Source: Xanthomonas phaseoli pv. phaseoli
Lineage (GTDB): Bacteria > Pseudomonadota > Gammaproteobacteria > Xanthomonadales > Xanthomonadaceae
Reading direction: 5' to 3'
DNA: 64,000 nucleotides
Assembly (NCBI GenBank): GCA_022749655.1
Contig: CP094243.1
Location: forward strand, 4,588,001-4,652,000
Shown here: positions 10,456 to 20,128 of the stretch, piece after piece
Numbering within the stretch: the stretch's first letter is position 1
Layout of the letters: each line of letters begins with the position of its first letter
Position numbers and translations under genes: made by a program
Notes under the pieces: model-generated
What the model saw: only the letters and a program-made list of their open reading frames with translations
Told to the model about the DNA's origin: nothing
Databases searched by the model: none

Positions 10456-12818
10456 GCGCCGCCACCGTCGTTGAGCCGCTCGGCCGTGTGCCTGCGCAGC
10501 AGCACGCGTGCGGCCAAGGCCAGCAACAGCGCCAGCAGCACCACGGTGAAGGCCAGCCACACCGGGTGGTGCGAGAAATACCAGCGCAGCCAGGTCGGCA
10601 GCGGCAGATGCCCCACGTAATAGCTCTGGTTGCCGACCAGGCTGGTGACCTTCTTCTGCTGCAGCAACACCACGCTGCCCTGGAAATCCTTGAGCAGGGT
10701 CGGGTCGAACCAGGCCTCGAACAGGCGGCTCATGTTGGCCGGGTCTTCGGTCTGGAAGGCGACCACGCTGCGGCCAGCTGCCAGTGGCGATTGGAAGCCC
10801 ATCAGCAGTACGTCGTCCGGCTGCGGCTGCAGGGCGATCTCGGCAGTCGTGGGCAGGTCGGTGCGGCGCGCATCGAAGGAGAGGAAGCGCGGCAGTCGTT
10901 CGAACAGCCAGTCGGTCAGCGCAAAGCGGGTCGCCCGCCCGTCCTGGCCGATCGGCAGATACGCGCGCCATTGCTTGAACAACGGTTGCGATTCGGCGCT
11001 ACCGAGCAACAACAGATCGCGGCCGGCATGCTGCTGCACCGCGCCGGCGCCAGTGATCTGCGCATGCAGCGCCGGGTAACCGGTGGACGCGCCGAAATGC
11101 CCGAGCAGGGTCAGCACGTTGCTCAGGTCCTGATCGCCGGGATTGTCGGGCAGCACGATGGTGGATTCGGACAAGTCCGCCAGGCGCGTGAACGGGTAGC
11201 CGGCATTGGCGAACGCCGCCAGGTTCGGCATCGCCATGTAGTGGTGGAAGCCGCTCAGGTCGATGGTGGAATCGGCATCGATGGCGCCGGACACATCCGG
11301 GAAGGTGTTCTTGCACGCTTCGCCCTGCGGGCGATCGAAGAAGAAATGAAAGCGCAGCTGGCTGTTGGCCGAAAACGCGCCCACCGGCAGCGTCAGTTCC
11401 TGATGCACCGGCATGCTGCCGCGCGTGCCCAGGCTGTTCCACCAGCGCATCGGCGTGGATTGAGCGAACGGGCGACCGGTCAGCGGCAGCGTGGTCACGA
11501 ACGATTCGTTGATGCTGACATTGAGCGCGGATTTGTTGTCCTGCTCCGGCAGCGTGTAGCGGTAGTTCAACGCAACCGGGATCCCGTCGCGTTCCCATAC
11601 GAACAGGTCCGGCGGCAGTTGCAGGCCGACCCGGATCAGGTCGGGGTGATAGCCGGTGACGTTGAGCTGGCTGGGCTGGGTGACCAGATCGCCGAAGCGT
11701 ACCGGGCGCTCGCTCGACACCCAGTTGGGCGCGTCGTAGGGCCGACGTGGCGCAGGCGCGCTGATGTCGCCGATGCGGGCCACCGCACCGGTCAACGGTG
11801 CGTGCAAGGCCAACGCGGTGGCGGCACGCTGCAGGTCTTCGCTGTTGCGGCCGAGCACCAGTAGCAGCTTGCCGTTGCGATCGTTCGGGTTGGCCAGCAC
11901 GGCCACGGTGGGCCCGGGGATGTCGGCCACGCCGCTGTCGGCGGTCGCAAATTGCGCGGGCAAGGTGCTGGGCGTGGCGAAGACGACCGCGTTCCCGGAC
12001 GCCGGCAAGGCCTCGGTGGACGCCGGGAACACCGCGCCGCGGTAGCCGGCCAGACTACCGAACCACGAGGCCACCATGCCGGCCGCCTGCAACGTGGCGG
12101 TGTCCGGGCGCTGCGGAAAATAAAACGGCAATTCCAGCCGGCGCGTGTCGCGCACATCGAAGAACGGCACCGGCAGCAACGCCAGGTTGTTGGCCAAGGC
12201 CAGCGGCGTGGTGGTCAGCGACAGGCTGGTGGCCGCATCCACATTCGCCCACAGACTGCTGTGGTCGGGGTCTTCGCAATCGCGCGTGTAGTGGCCGATC
12301 AACTGCAGGTTGAGCTGGTTGTAATCGGTGACCAGGCGCGGGTCGATCGGCAGATCGGCCGAGAGCAACTTGCCGGAGTTGGCCTTGTCGGTGGGCAGCG
12401 TGGCCACGGTGACGCCGTTGATGGTGACCTTGAGGTGCGACAGGTCGGGCAACAGCGAGGGCGAGTAGCTGTATTTGAGATTCAACGTGGCCGCGGTGAC
12501 GATCTCGTCGCTGCGCACGCTGAAGGGCACGCCGGCGCTGCCCTGCACCCCGCGCAAGGTGATTTCATAGTCGATGCCCAGCTCGCGCAGCGTTGCCGCA
12601 CGCGTGCTGCCGCCTGGCAACGGCGCCGCTGCGAAGGCCACGGGCACCTGCGCAGGCGTGGCTGCCTGCATCTGACCACCCGCCTGCGCAGATGGCGTTG
12701 CAGGCAGGGACTGTTGCGCCTGCGCCAGGCCTGCCAGCAAGGTCAACGCACAGCTCAACACGGCCGGGAACATCCGCATCAGCGGCGCCCTGGTAGAAGA
12801 ACGGGAAACATCACGCAT
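10452..12818 (-). CDS. bcsB: Cellulose synthase regulatory subunit BcsB
   Basis: Periplasmic, membrane-anchored partner of BcsA that guides the emerging glucan chain. 788 residues from ATG at 12818, six bases after the bcsA stop. N-terminal signal peptide (RMFPAVLSCALTLLAGLAQAQ), two carbohydrate-binding/ferredoxin-like repeats (landmarks LKYSYSPSLLPDLSHLKV, HYTRDCEDPDHSSLW, GYHPDLIRVGLQLPPDLF, FHFFFDRPQGEACKNTFPD) and one C-terminal membrane helix (FTVVLLALLLALAARVLL) that docks on BcsA. The frame is intact over its whole length, in contrast to bcsZ and bcsC. The stop overlaps the bcsZ start, indicating translational coupling. Confidence 0.93.
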   Translation of the reverse strand: MRDVSRSSTRAPLMRMFPAVLSCALTLLAGLAQAQQSLPATPSAQAGGQMQAATPAQVPVAFAAAPLPGGSTRAATLRELGIDYEITLRGVQGSAGVPFSVRSDEIVTAATLNLKYSYSPSLLPDLSHLKVTINGVTVATLPTDKANSGKLLSADLPIDPRLVTDYNQLNLQLIGHYTRDCEDPDHSSLWANVDAATSLSLTTTPLALANNLALLPVPFFDVRDTRRLELPFYFPQRPDTATLQAAGMVASWFGSLAGYRGAVFPASTEALPASGNAVVFATPSTLPAQFATADSGVADIPGPTVAVLANPNDRNGKLLLVLGRNSEDLQRAATALALHAPLTGAVARIGDISAPAPRRPYDAPNWVSSERPVRFGDLVTQPSQLNVTGYHPDLIRVGLQLPPDLFVWERDGIPVALNYRYTLPEQDNKSALNVSINESFVTTLPLTGRPFAQSTPMRWWNSLGTRGSMPVHQELTLPVGAFSANSQLRFHFFFDRPQGEACKNTFPDVSGAIDADSTIDLSGFHHYMAMPNLAAFANAGYPFTRLADLSESTIVLPDNPGDQDLSNVLTLLGHFGASTGYPALHAQITGAGAVQQHAGRDLLLLGSAESQPLFKQWRAYLPIGQDGRATRFALTDWLFERLPRFLSFDARRTDLPTTAEIALQPQPDDVLLMGFQSPLAAGRSVVAFQTEDPANMSRLFEAWFDPTLLKDFQGSVVLLQQKKVTSLVGNQSYYVGHLPLPTWLRWYFSHHPVWLAFTVVLLALLLALAARVLLRRHTAERLNDGGGA

Positions 12819-12823
12819 CACAC

Positions 12824-14968
12824 TCACGACTCCAGATCCACCGGGCGCCTGGGACGAAAGCCCTGCCGCGCGCTGTCCACGATATGCCCGCCCAGTCGGC
12901 CGAATCCGCGTGCACTGGCTTCCAGCACCTGGCCCATCGAGCGCCAGAACGAATCGCGGTCGTGCTGGCCCCACTGCGACAGCCAGATGTCGGCGCGCGC
13001 GAAGGTCGACGCCACCAGCCAGCGCTCCTGCTCCATCGACATCTGCGTGAACTGGATGCTGACCTGTCCATCGCGATCCTGGCGCACCACCGCCGGCAAG
13101 ATCTGCTCCACGCCGCGATGGCTCAGGCCGATTTGCACCGGCAAGCCCGGCTCGATCGGCTGCGGCTGCGCGAGCGTGATCGCCATGCCGCCCGTGGAAA
13201 AATTCACCGAGCGACTCGGCAGCACACCGCCATCGGGCAGATACAGGGTGACCGGCACATCCAGCGGCACGCGGTGGGCGCTGCGCACCTGGCGCGTTTC
13301 GCTGGCGGTGGCAATCGTGGCGCCCAGCAGCACCATGTTGTAGAGCGTCCAGGCCAGGTTGAACCAGATGGTCTGCTGCTCGCCACTGCCACCCACATAG
13401 ATCAGCCGCAGCACGCCGGCCACCACGCCCACCACATTGAGCAACAACAAGAACAGATAGGGTTTGGCGATCTGCGCATCGAAATAGCTGCGCGCCACCA
13501 GGCCACCCTTGGGCGTGACGTTGAACTTGCCGAGCTTGGGATTGAGCAAGGCCACCAGCGTGGGACGGAAGATGTACCAGGCCAGCGTGGTTTCGTAGAC
13601 CTCGTTCCACAGCAGATGGCGGAAGCGGCTCTGCACGCGCAGGTTGGTCAGGTTGGCCTGCAAGATATGCGGCAGGGCGTAGGCCAGGATCATCAACGCC
13701 GAGGCCTGGATCACGTGCGCGCCGAAGAACAGATAGGCCAGCGGCGCAGTGAGATAGATGATGCGCGGCAAGCCGTAGAAGAAGTGCAGCATCGCGTTGA
13801 GGTAGCACAGCCGCTGCGACAGCTTGAGCCCGCGTCCCAGCAAGGGGTTGTCGATGCGTGCGATCTGCGCCATGCCGCGCGCCCAGCGGATGCGCTGCGC
13901 CACGTGGCCGGACAGGCTTTCGGTGGCCAGGCCCGCAGCCTGCGGCACGGCCAGGTAGGCGGTGCGGTAACCGCGGCGCTGCAACTTGAGCGCGGTATGC
14001 GCATCTTCGGTGACCGTTTCCACCGCCACGCCGCCCACTTCTTCCAGCGCGGTGCGCTTGATTACCGCACACGAGCCACAGAAGAAGGTGGCATTCCACT
14101 GGTCGTTGCCATCCTGCAGCAGGCCGTAGAACAACTCGCCCTCGTTGGGCACCTTGCCATGCGTGTCCAGGTTGCGTTCGAACGGGTCCGGCGAAAAGAA
14201 ATAATGCGGCATCTGCACCAGTGCCAGCTTGGTGTCGTGCAGGAACCAGCCCATCGCCACCTGCAAGAACGAGCGGGTCGGAATGTGGTCGCAGTCGAAG
14301 ATCGCCACGTACTCGCCGCTGCACTTCTTCAACGCCGCATTGATGTTGCCGGCCTTGGCATGCGCGTTGTTGGTGCGGGTGACGTAGTTGATGCCGACCT
14401 CGGCGCAGAACGCGCGGAACTCGTCGCGACGGCCGTCGTCCAGCAAATGGATGGTGATCTTGCCGGCCGGCCAATCGATCACGCTGGCCGCCAGCACGGT
14501 GGTGCGCACCACCGACAGCGGCTCGTTGTAGGTCGGGATGAACACGTCCACGCTGGGCCACAGGCGCTGGTCGGCCGGCAGCGGCACCGGCTTGCGGTTG
14601 AGCGGCCACAGCACCTGGAAGTAGCCCAGCACCAGGATCACGAAGGCATACAGCTCGGCGCCAAGCAGGCCCAGGCCGAGGATGAAATCCACCGCGCTGC
14701 CCACGCCCATGGTCTGGGTCATGCGCCACCAGATGTAGCGGCACGACACCGCCAGCGACATCCCCATCATCATCAGGATGACCACGCGCCCGCCGCGGTT
14801 GCGCACCGCCAGCGCCACCGCGAACAGCACGCCGGAAAACACCAGCTGCTGGGTCACATCCATCGGCACGGCCACCACGAACACCAGCAGCAACGCACCC
14901 AGCAACCACAGCGCCCAGGTCGCCAGCGTGGGCAGCGGTGATGCGGAATGGCGGCTGGCAGCGGTCAT
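12824..14968 (-). CDS. bcsA: Cellulose synthase catalytic subunit BcsA (GT2 with PilZ domain)
   Basis: Inner-membrane processive glucosyltransferase that polymerises UDP-glucose and is switched on by cyclic di-GMP. 714 residues from ATG at 14968, preceded by AAGGACG. Membrane helices flank a cytosolic GT2 domain with LLDDGRR (near residue 175), FDCDH (DxD, near 224), TEDAH (near 319) and QRIRW (near 357), the four motifs of the D,D,D,QxxRW family. A second helix bundle is followed by a PilZ domain with RSAHR (RxxxR) near 560 and NFSTGGM, both needed for cyclic di-GMP binding. The frame is intact. A further in-frame ATG 18 bases upstream (MPEGRLM) is a possible alternative start. Confidence 0.96.
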   Translation of the reverse strand: MTAASRHSASPLPTLATWALWLLGALLLVFVVAVPMDVTQQLVFSGVLFAVALAVRNRGGRVVILMMMGMSLAVSCRYIWWRMTQTMGVGSAVDFILGLGLLGAELYAFVILVLGYFQVLWPLNRKPVPLPADQRLWPSVDVFIPTYNEPLSVVRTTVLAASVIDWPAGKITIHLLDDGRRDEFRAFCAEVGINYVTRTNNAHAKAGNINAALKKCSGEYVAIFDCDHIPTRSFLQVAMGWFLHDTKLALVQMPHYFFSPDPFERNLDTHGKVPNEGELFYGLLQDGNDQWNATFFCGSCAVIKRTALEEVGGVAVETVTEDAHTALKLQRRGYRTAYLAVPQAAGLATESLSGHVAQRIRWARGMAQIARIDNPLLGRGLKLSQRLCYLNAMLHFFYGLPRIIYLTAPLAYLFFGAHVIQASALMILAYALPHILQANLTNLRVQSRFRHLLWNEVYETTLAWYIFRPTLVALLNPKLGKFNVTPKGGLVARSYFDAQIAKPYLFLLLLNVVGVVAGVLRLIYVGGSGEQQTIWFNLAWTLYNMVLLGATIATASETRQVRSAHRVPLDVPVTLYLPDGGVLPSRSVNFSTGGMAITLAQPQPIEPGLPVQIGLSHRGVEQILPAVVRQDRDGQVSIQFTQMSMEQERWLVASTFARADIWLSQWGQHDRDSFWRSMGQVLEASARGFGRLGGHIVDSARQGFRPRRPVDLES

Positions 14969-15053
14969 CAATCGTCCTTCAGGCATGGCGGCGTGCGGCA
15001 CAACAAGCCACAAGCGCACCGGCGCCTGCAGCGGGGAAACAATGGGCAACAGG

Positions 15054-15530
15054 TCAACGCGAACGCAGGCGCTTGAGCAGGCTTTGCGCGCAGCTGCGCG
15101 CGTCGGCCTGCAACAGGCGCTGGAACAAGCGCTCCAACGGCGTCTGCGCCGGCCGATCGGCCGGCTGCACGCCGCGCGGCGCAGGTTCGTCGAGCTGCCG
15201 CAACTTGCGCAGCGGGGCGAGCGCATCCGGCACCTGGTCTGCTGCCGTCACGACCGCTTGCGGCGCACGCTCCGGTACCGGCACGGCAGCCGGCATGCCC
15301 AAGCTCGGCCTCGGCGCTGCAACTCCCACCGGCGGCTGCACGGGATCGGGCGCAACGGCGATCGGTTCGACCGCTGCCGGCGCATCGGCCTGCGCCAGGC
15401 TGGAGGTGCGCGGCGGCAGCTGGGTGTAGGCGAAATCGTGGTATCCCTGGCTCGCTGGCGTCCCCAAACGCGCGAACAGGCCCGACACGTCGTCATGTTG
15501 GGTTGCGTCCTTGCCCTTGTTTGCTGTCAT
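15054..15530 (-). CDS. bcsP: Proline/alanine-rich cellulose operon protein, BcsP-like
   Basis: 158 residues between bcsD and bcsA. ATG at 15530 is chosen because GGAGAG lies upstream; a GTG sits one codon earlier. The N-terminus has DDVSGLFARLG followed by GYHDFAY, the short leader typical of BcsP-type accessory proteins. The middle is a Pro/Ala/Val-rich, probably disordered stretch, and the C-terminus is a basic amphipathic segment (TPLERLFQRLLQADARSCAQ, then LLKRLRSR). No signal peptide or membrane helix. Proteins of this type accompany bcsD in cellulose operons and are thought to be cytoplasmic and to act with BcsD. The name is inferred from position and composition, not from a strong domain. 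Confidence 0.65.
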   Translation of the reverse strand: MTANKGKDATQHDDVSGLFARLGTPASQGYHDFAYTQLPPRTSSLAQADAPAAVEPIAVAPDPVQPPVGVAAPRPSLGMPAAVPVPERAPQAVVTAADQVPDALAPLRKLRQLDEPAPRGVQPADRPAQTPLERLFQRLLQADARSCAQSLLKRLRSR

Positions 15531-15558
15531 CACACTCTCCTTGCCCGATCAGACATGC

Positions 15559-16014
15559 TCATGCCGTGCGCGCCAGCACCAGGCGGCGCACATCGACGGT
15601 GTCGCTCGGCACGCTCTGCACCGCCAGACCTGCCAGCATCCCCAGTTGCCGAAACCACCCCTCGTACACGCCCTGCAAGAACCCATCGCTCCACGCGGCG
15701 CCATGCAGCGCCACGCTCAACGGCGCCCCCGCGTGCCGGATCTGCACATGGTCGGTGTACTCCTCCAACACACACTGGCCCCAATCGCAGCGGTCCCACA
15801 CCGCATTGGCCGCGTGTTGCGCGTCATCCAGCGTGGCGCACGGCGCAAGCCGCTGTTCGCGTGCGAAGCGGCGGCCGATTCGCGCCATCAACAGGGCCAG
15901 ATCGTCCTCGGACAACTCGGCGCCGAACTCCTCGGCCATCGCGCGCACAAACCCCAGCCATTGCCGGGAGCAACTGCGCGTGCGGTATAGCGGCAGCGGG
16001 TCGAGTGCGCTCAT
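15559..16014 (-). CDS. bcsD: Cellulose synthase subunit BcsD
   Basis: 151 residues, the first gene of the operon. The composition and pattern fit the BcsD (AxCesD) family: SRQWLGFVRAMAEEFGAELSEDDLALLMARIGRRFA at the N-terminal helix region, a central WDRCDWGQCVLEEY, and GFLQGVYEGWFRQLG near the C-terminus. In Komagataeibacter the protein forms an octameric ring that aligns glucan chains for crystallisation. Length agrees with the family (about 155). The start ATG at 16014 is followed directly by the typical N-terminus. It is 28 bases upstream of the next gene, so co-transcription is likely. The promoter should lie in 16015-16220. Confidence 0.78.
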   Translation of the reverse strand: MSALDPLPLYRTRSCSRQWLGFVRAMAEEFGAELSEDDLALLMARIGRRFAREQRLAPCATLDDAQHAANAVWDRCDWGQCVLEEYTDHVQIRHAGAPLSVALHGAAWSDGFLQGVYEGWFRQLGMLAGLAVQSVPSDTVDVRRLVLARTA

Positions 16015-16539
16015 TCAACAGACTTCGCAAGGAAAAGGGCCGTCACATGCGACGCATGCACCCGATGTGATGCATGTGTGATGACATGTTAGCGGCCGCC
16101 ACTTCCGAATCGAGAGCTACGTCTCACTTTTTTCGGGCATTCCCCGACAGCGTGTAAGGAATTTCTGTAGCGGGCGGGAACACCCGCCAGTCAGTCCCCT
16201 GCGGGATCGCCCTGATCGATCAACCTTCTGTCATCGGCGGCAGTCCGAACACGTCGCGCAGATAGCGCAGATACCCCGTGTCCTCGCACATGCTCTTGCC
16301 GGGCGAATCGCTGAGCTTGGCCACCGGCTGGCCATTGCAGCGGACCATCTTGATCACGATCTGCAGCGGCGTCGGCCCCAGATCGTTGGTCAGGCTGGTG
16401 CCCACCCCGAAGGCCAACCGGCAGCGCGTGTGGAAGTGCTGATACAGCCGCATCACCTTATCGATATTGAGCCCGTCGCTGAACACCAGCACCTTGGTGC
16501 GGGGGTAATCCCCACTTCTAGCGGTCGCCAGAAGTGGAG

Positions 16540-17367
16540 CTAAGCGGCCATCGCCAACTTCATGGCAGGCGTGATGCCGCCGAGCGCCATATTCGGACGC
16601 TCGTGGTTGTACGTCCATAGCCAGCGGGTGGCTTTGTCCTGCACCTGGTCGATGGTGTCGAACAGGGTTTGGGCGAGCCAGGCGTAGCGGATGGTGCGGT
16701 TGTAGCGTTCAACGTAGGCGTTCTGCTGTGGCTTGCCCGGCTGGATGTGCTCGACCCGGATACCATGCCGCTGCGCCCAGGACAGCAACGCGCCACTGAT
16801 GTATTCAGGGCCGTTGTCGCAGCGGATCACGGCGGGCTTGCCGCGCCACTCGATGATCTGCTCCAGCGATCGGATCACACGGGCTGACGGCAGCGACAGA
16901 TCCACCTCGATCCCCAGCCCCTCGCGATTGAAGTCGTCGAGCACATTGAACAGCCGGAAGCTGCGGCCGTCGGCCAACTGGTCGTGCATGAAGTCCATCG
17001 ACCAGACCTGGTTGATAGCCTCCGGCACCGCCAGAGGCTCGGGCCGCTCACGCACCAGCCGCTTCCTCGGCTTGATCCGCAGGTTCAACTCCAGCTCGCG
17101 GTAGATCCGGTAGACCCGCTTGTGATTCCAGCCAAAGCCCTTCACGTTGCGCAGGTACAGGTAGCACAGGCCAAAGCCCCAGTCGCGATGGGCGGTCGTC
17201 AACCGGATCAGCCAGTCGGCGATCCGGGCGTTCTGCTCGCTGGCCTTGGCCTGGTAGCGGAAGCAGGTCTGGCTCACCGCGAAGGCCTGGCAGGCGTGGC
17301 GGATGTTCGTGCGCCCGCTCGTGACCGCCGATTGGGCCATCTCGCGTCGCTGAGATGGCCTCACCAT
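16540..17367 (-). CDS. IS3-family transposase OrfB (DDE integrase domain)
   Basis: 275 residues if read from the ATG embedded in the seven-A tract; in life it is probably made mostly as an OrfAB fusion through -1 frameshifting. Contains the HTH_21-type segment ([20 protein letters not shown]) and an rve integrase core with WSMDFMHD (first Asp), [11 protein letters not shown] (second Asp) and [14 protein letters not shown] (Glu), i.e. the D,D(35)E triad. It ends in the usual [16 protein letters not shown] motif. The reading frame is intact. Confidence 0.92.
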   Translation of the reverse strand: MVRPSQRREMAQSAVTSGRTNIRHACQAFAVSQTCFRYQAKASEQNARIADWLIRLTTAHRDWGFGLCYLYLRNVKGFGWNHKRVYRIYRELELNLRIKPRKRLVRERPEPLAVPEAINQVWSMDFMHDQLADGRSFRLFNVLDDFNREGLGIEVDLSLPSARVIRSLEQIIEWRGKPAVIRCDNGPEYISGALLSWAQRHGIRVEHIQPGKPQQNAYVERYNRTIRYAWLAQTLFDTIDQVQDKATRWLWTYNHERPNMALGGITPAMKLAMAA

Positions 17368-17627
17368 TTTTTTGCGAGCGCTTCCTTCAGCAGGTCGGTA
17401 CTGAGCTGCGCCTCGGCGTACATCTTCTTGAGCCGGCGGTTCTCCTCCTCCAGCTCCTTCATGCGCGCGACCATGGACACGTCCATGCCGCCGAACTTGC
17501 TGCGCCACTTGTAGAACGTGGCCGAGCTGATGCCGTGCTCGCGGCACAGCTCCGGCACGGGCGCACCGGCCTGGGCCTGCTTGAGCACGGCGATGATCTG
17601 GCTGTCGGTAAAGCGGGACTTCTTCAT
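17361..17627 (-). CDS. IS3-family transposase OrfA
   Basis: 88 residues from ATG at 17627, preceded by GAGGAGGTTCC. Helix-turn-helix of the IS3/IS911 type ([20 protein letters not shown], then [19 protein letters not shown]) followed by a leucine-zipper-like coiled coil ([19 protein letters not shown]). It binds the element ends. The last codons run over a seven-A tract (17367-17373 on the opposite strand), the likely -1 slippage site that produces the OrfAB fusion transposase. Confidence 0.92.
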   Translation of the reverse strand: MKKSRFTDSQIIAVLKQAQAGAPVPELCREHGISSATFYKWRSKFGGMDVSMVARMKELEEENRRLKKMYAEAQLSTDLLKEALAKKW

Positions 17628-18593
17628 GGAACCTCCTCGAGAAAGGATACGAGAAAATTCCACTTCTGGCGTCTGCTAATGGGCGGGGATTACCCGGGGA
17701 TCGACGCGGTGCGCTTGCAGATGCGCGATGACGCGCTCGCCCCATTCGAACGGGTCGCCCGAATCGTGGCGCATGCCATCGAACAGCTTGCAGAAATACA
17801 GATCGAAATCGCGCAGGAACGCATCCAGCCCGACCACGTCCGACAACGCGATGCCCAGATCGCCACGGTATTCGCGCGCCCACGATTCCAGCGCCGCCAC
17901 CTGCGAATCGCGCAGCCGCGGCCCCAGCGCCTGGAACGCCTGCAGATACTCGTGCGCCATCGTGCCCAGCGGGGTCAGACCGTACTGCTTGGCGAAATAC
18001 ACGTTGCTGGTGCCGACGAACTGCTCGCCCAGGCCATCGCGCAGCAGCGGCAGCAACTCGCCATGCCATTGCCGCGAGTAGCGCCGCCGGGTGCCGTAGT
18101 CGGCGATCTTGCAGCCGGCCGGCATGCTGCGCAGGCTCGCCACCTTCTCGCGCAGGCGGCTGCGGCCCTCTTCGAAATCCGGCTCGGAGGTATTGCGAAA
18201 CCATACCTCGTTGATGATCGCCAGCAGCGGCACCTCGAACAGGATGGTGTGCAGCCACGGCCCGCGGATGGTCAGCTCGATCTCGCCCGGATGGGTGGCC
18301 GATGCGGTCAGGCTCAGGTACTTGCGATCCAGATGGAACAGCGCCAGGAAGTCGGCGAAGTCCGGCTTGATGAAGCGCAGGCTGCGCAGGTAATCCACTT
18401 CATCCTCGCGCAGCCGCAACCGGCACAGCGCATCGATCTCGCGCGAGATCTCATCGATGAACTGCGCCAGGTCCACGCCGGGAGTGCGGCATTTGAAGCG
18501 GTAATCCACCTGCGCTGCCGGGTGCTGGTGCAGCACTGCCTGCATCATGGTGAATTTGTACAGGTCGGTGTCGAGCAGCGAATGGATGATCAT

Positions 18594-18988
18594 GCCGCCG
18601 GATTATGCCCTTGGCGGCGATGGCAGCGCGTGCAGTGCGCAAGCCGCGTGATCGCGCACCGCACCTGTGTCCTCAGGCAGACAGCCGCGATCGCCAAGGA
18701 GGGCCAGCGCGTTTCAGTCCGTCCTGCGCAACGCAGCCGCTGACGGAAGATGAAGTCGGAAGGCATGCAACGTGACGCCAGCACGCGCGGCTGCGCCCGC
18801 TTGACGCGCGCATCGCCGGTGCCCCCATACCCGTGCAGCGCGATGTAACGCGACCAGACAACCAAAGCGGGCCCGCATCACGTGCAAGGCCGGCGCCAGA
18901 AGCCCCGCGCGTGCGGGCGGTATCTGGCGATCCTGGGCACTGGCCGCGCCCCGCCAGTGCAGCGAACGCAGCTGTTCGCAAGTCGCCC
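18594..18988. other. Gene-free interval upstream of pncB
   Basis: 395 bases between the pncB start and the end of the lipoprotein gene. Only short shadow frames occur. It should hold the pncB promoter (minus strand), but no clear -35/-10 pair or terminator stem is evident. Confidence 0.5.
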
Positions 18989-19948
18989 TCAGCGTGCCAG
19001 CACCTGCTGCGCCGGCTTGCCCTGCACGGTGAAGTCGCTGTCGCCCGGGCCGCCGGCCTTGGGGTCGGTATACCAGCACCACAGCGCAATGCCTTCCACG
19101 CCATGCGCCTGCAGTACCTTGCGCCACTGCTGCAACACCTGCAGCGTATCGACGGCGGCCGTGCGCTGCTCCGGGCTTTCCCACGGCGCGGCCAGACTGC
19201 CGCGCGCCGAACGCAACCCCAGCTCGGCCACCCACACCGGCTTGCCCACGCGCTGACCCAACTGTTGCAGGCGTTGTGCCGCGGCGGTCATTTCAGCGCT
19301 GCGTGCATCGGCGGCTTCAGACAGGCGCGGATACAGGCTGGTGCCCACTGCATCGAACAACGACCAGTAACCGAAGCGCTCGGCGTGCTCCATGCCGTCG
19401 GCCACATACAGCAGTTTTCCGTGGTAGACCTTGCGCACCGCCGCGACCAACGCCGGCCATTGCGGCGCGTCCTGCAACTTGCGCAACTCGGTGCCGATCA
19501 CCAGCGCTTCGGCGTGTTCGTCCTGGGCCAGCTTGGCCAACGGCAGCAATGCCTGCTGGTAGGCCGCAAACCAGGCCGCCGGGTCGGTGGGCGCGGCATC
19601 GCCGGCCCAGTGCCCCGGAATCCAGACATGCACCTTGAGCGTGGGCTGCAATCCAGCCTGCAGGCTTTGCCGCAACGCCGCGCGCATGGCCTCCACACTG
19701 CTGTCGCTGCCCAGCACCGGGTCGTTGGACTGCGGACTGGCCTGCCACACGAACGCCACCAGCAACGCCTTGCTGGCACCGGTCTTGGCCAACGCGTCCA
19801 GCGACCGCGCTGCAGCCTGGCTTTCCCACGGGGCGTTGGCGGACACCTTGACGTTGGCGCCCATCCAGGTCGGCGCGGCGGCATTGCACCCGTTTGCGAG
19901 CAGACACACGCCGATCAACGTTGCGACGCTTAGAACGCGCTTGAACAT
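18989..19948 (-). CDS. Lipoprotein with glycoside-hydrolase-like TIM barrel
   Basis: 319 residues from ATG at 19948. A lipoprotein signal (FKRVLSVATLIGVCLLANGC) puts the lipidated Cys near residue 20. The rest looks like a clan-A glycosidase of the GH113/GTA-type TIM-barrel group: LKVHVWIPGHW, ALVIGTELRKLQ (likely acid/base Glu), GTSLYPRLS and VWVAELGLRS (likely nucleophile Glu). It follows the xag-like glycosyltransferase genes on the same strand, 180 bases downstream, so a role in trimming or processing that polysaccharide is inferred. The family label is from motif spacing, not from strong identity. It could instead be an inactive carbohydrate-binding relative. Confidence 0.68.
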   Translation of the reverse strand: MFKRVLSVATLIGVCLLANGCNAAAPTWMGANVKVSANAPWESQAAARSLDALAKTGASKALLVAFVWQASPQSNDPVLGSDSSVEAMRAALRQSLQAGLQPTLKVHVWIPGHWAGDAAPTDPAAWFAAYQQALLPLAKLAQDEHAEALVIGTELRKLQDAPQWPALVAAVRKVYHGKLLYVADGMEHAERFGYWSLFDAVGTSLYPRLSEAADARSAEMTAAAQRLQQLGQRVGKPVWVAELGLRSARGSLAAPWESPEQRTAAVDTLQVLQQWRKVLQAHGVEGIALWCWYTDPKAGGPGDSDFTVQGKPAQQVLAR

Positions 19949-20128
19949 GCAGCAGACACCTCGGCATTCGGCGGCGCCGCGTGGCGGAGCACGCCGTCGC
20001 ACGCAAGGATGCATTGTTCTTGTCCGGCGGCACCACCGTGACCGCTGCCGGGTTGGCCGGCTGGGCAGTGTCGGCAGATGCCGTTGCCGCCGGGGCCACC
20101 GCAGCGCCCTCGGCCATCGCCGGCAGCA

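Larger units (their letters stand above)
16504..17694 (-). mobile_element. IS3-family element, IS407-like group, 1,191 bp
   Basis: The ends GGTAATCCCC / GGGGATTACC are inverted repeats, and similarity continues inward (CGCCAGAAGTGGA on both ends). The element is flanked by CGGG at 16500-16503 and 17695-17698, a 4-base target duplication, which is the size typical of the IS407 group. It carries overlapping orfA and orfB on the minus strand. Both are intact, so the element may be active. Confidence 0.93.
16220..18593 (-). pseudogene. pncB: Nicotinate phosphoribosyltransferase, split by an IS3-family element
   Basis: First enzyme of nicotinate salvage to NAD: nicotinate + PRPP (+ATP) to nicotinate mononucleotide. 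The 5' part (18593 to 17695) encodes residues 1 to about 299, starting [18 protein letters not shown] and containing [21 protein letters not shown] and [14 protein letters not shown]. The 3' part (16503 to 16220) continues exactly with [11 protein letters not shown] and ends ...[10 protein letters not shown]. Removing the element and one copy of the 4-base target duplication gives 1,179 bases, 392 codons plus stop, all in frame, so the gene was intact before insertion. As it stands the 5' part reads into the element and stops after a few foreign residues (IPAH), losing the C-terminal phosphate-binding region. Function is expected to be lost. Confidence 0.93.
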
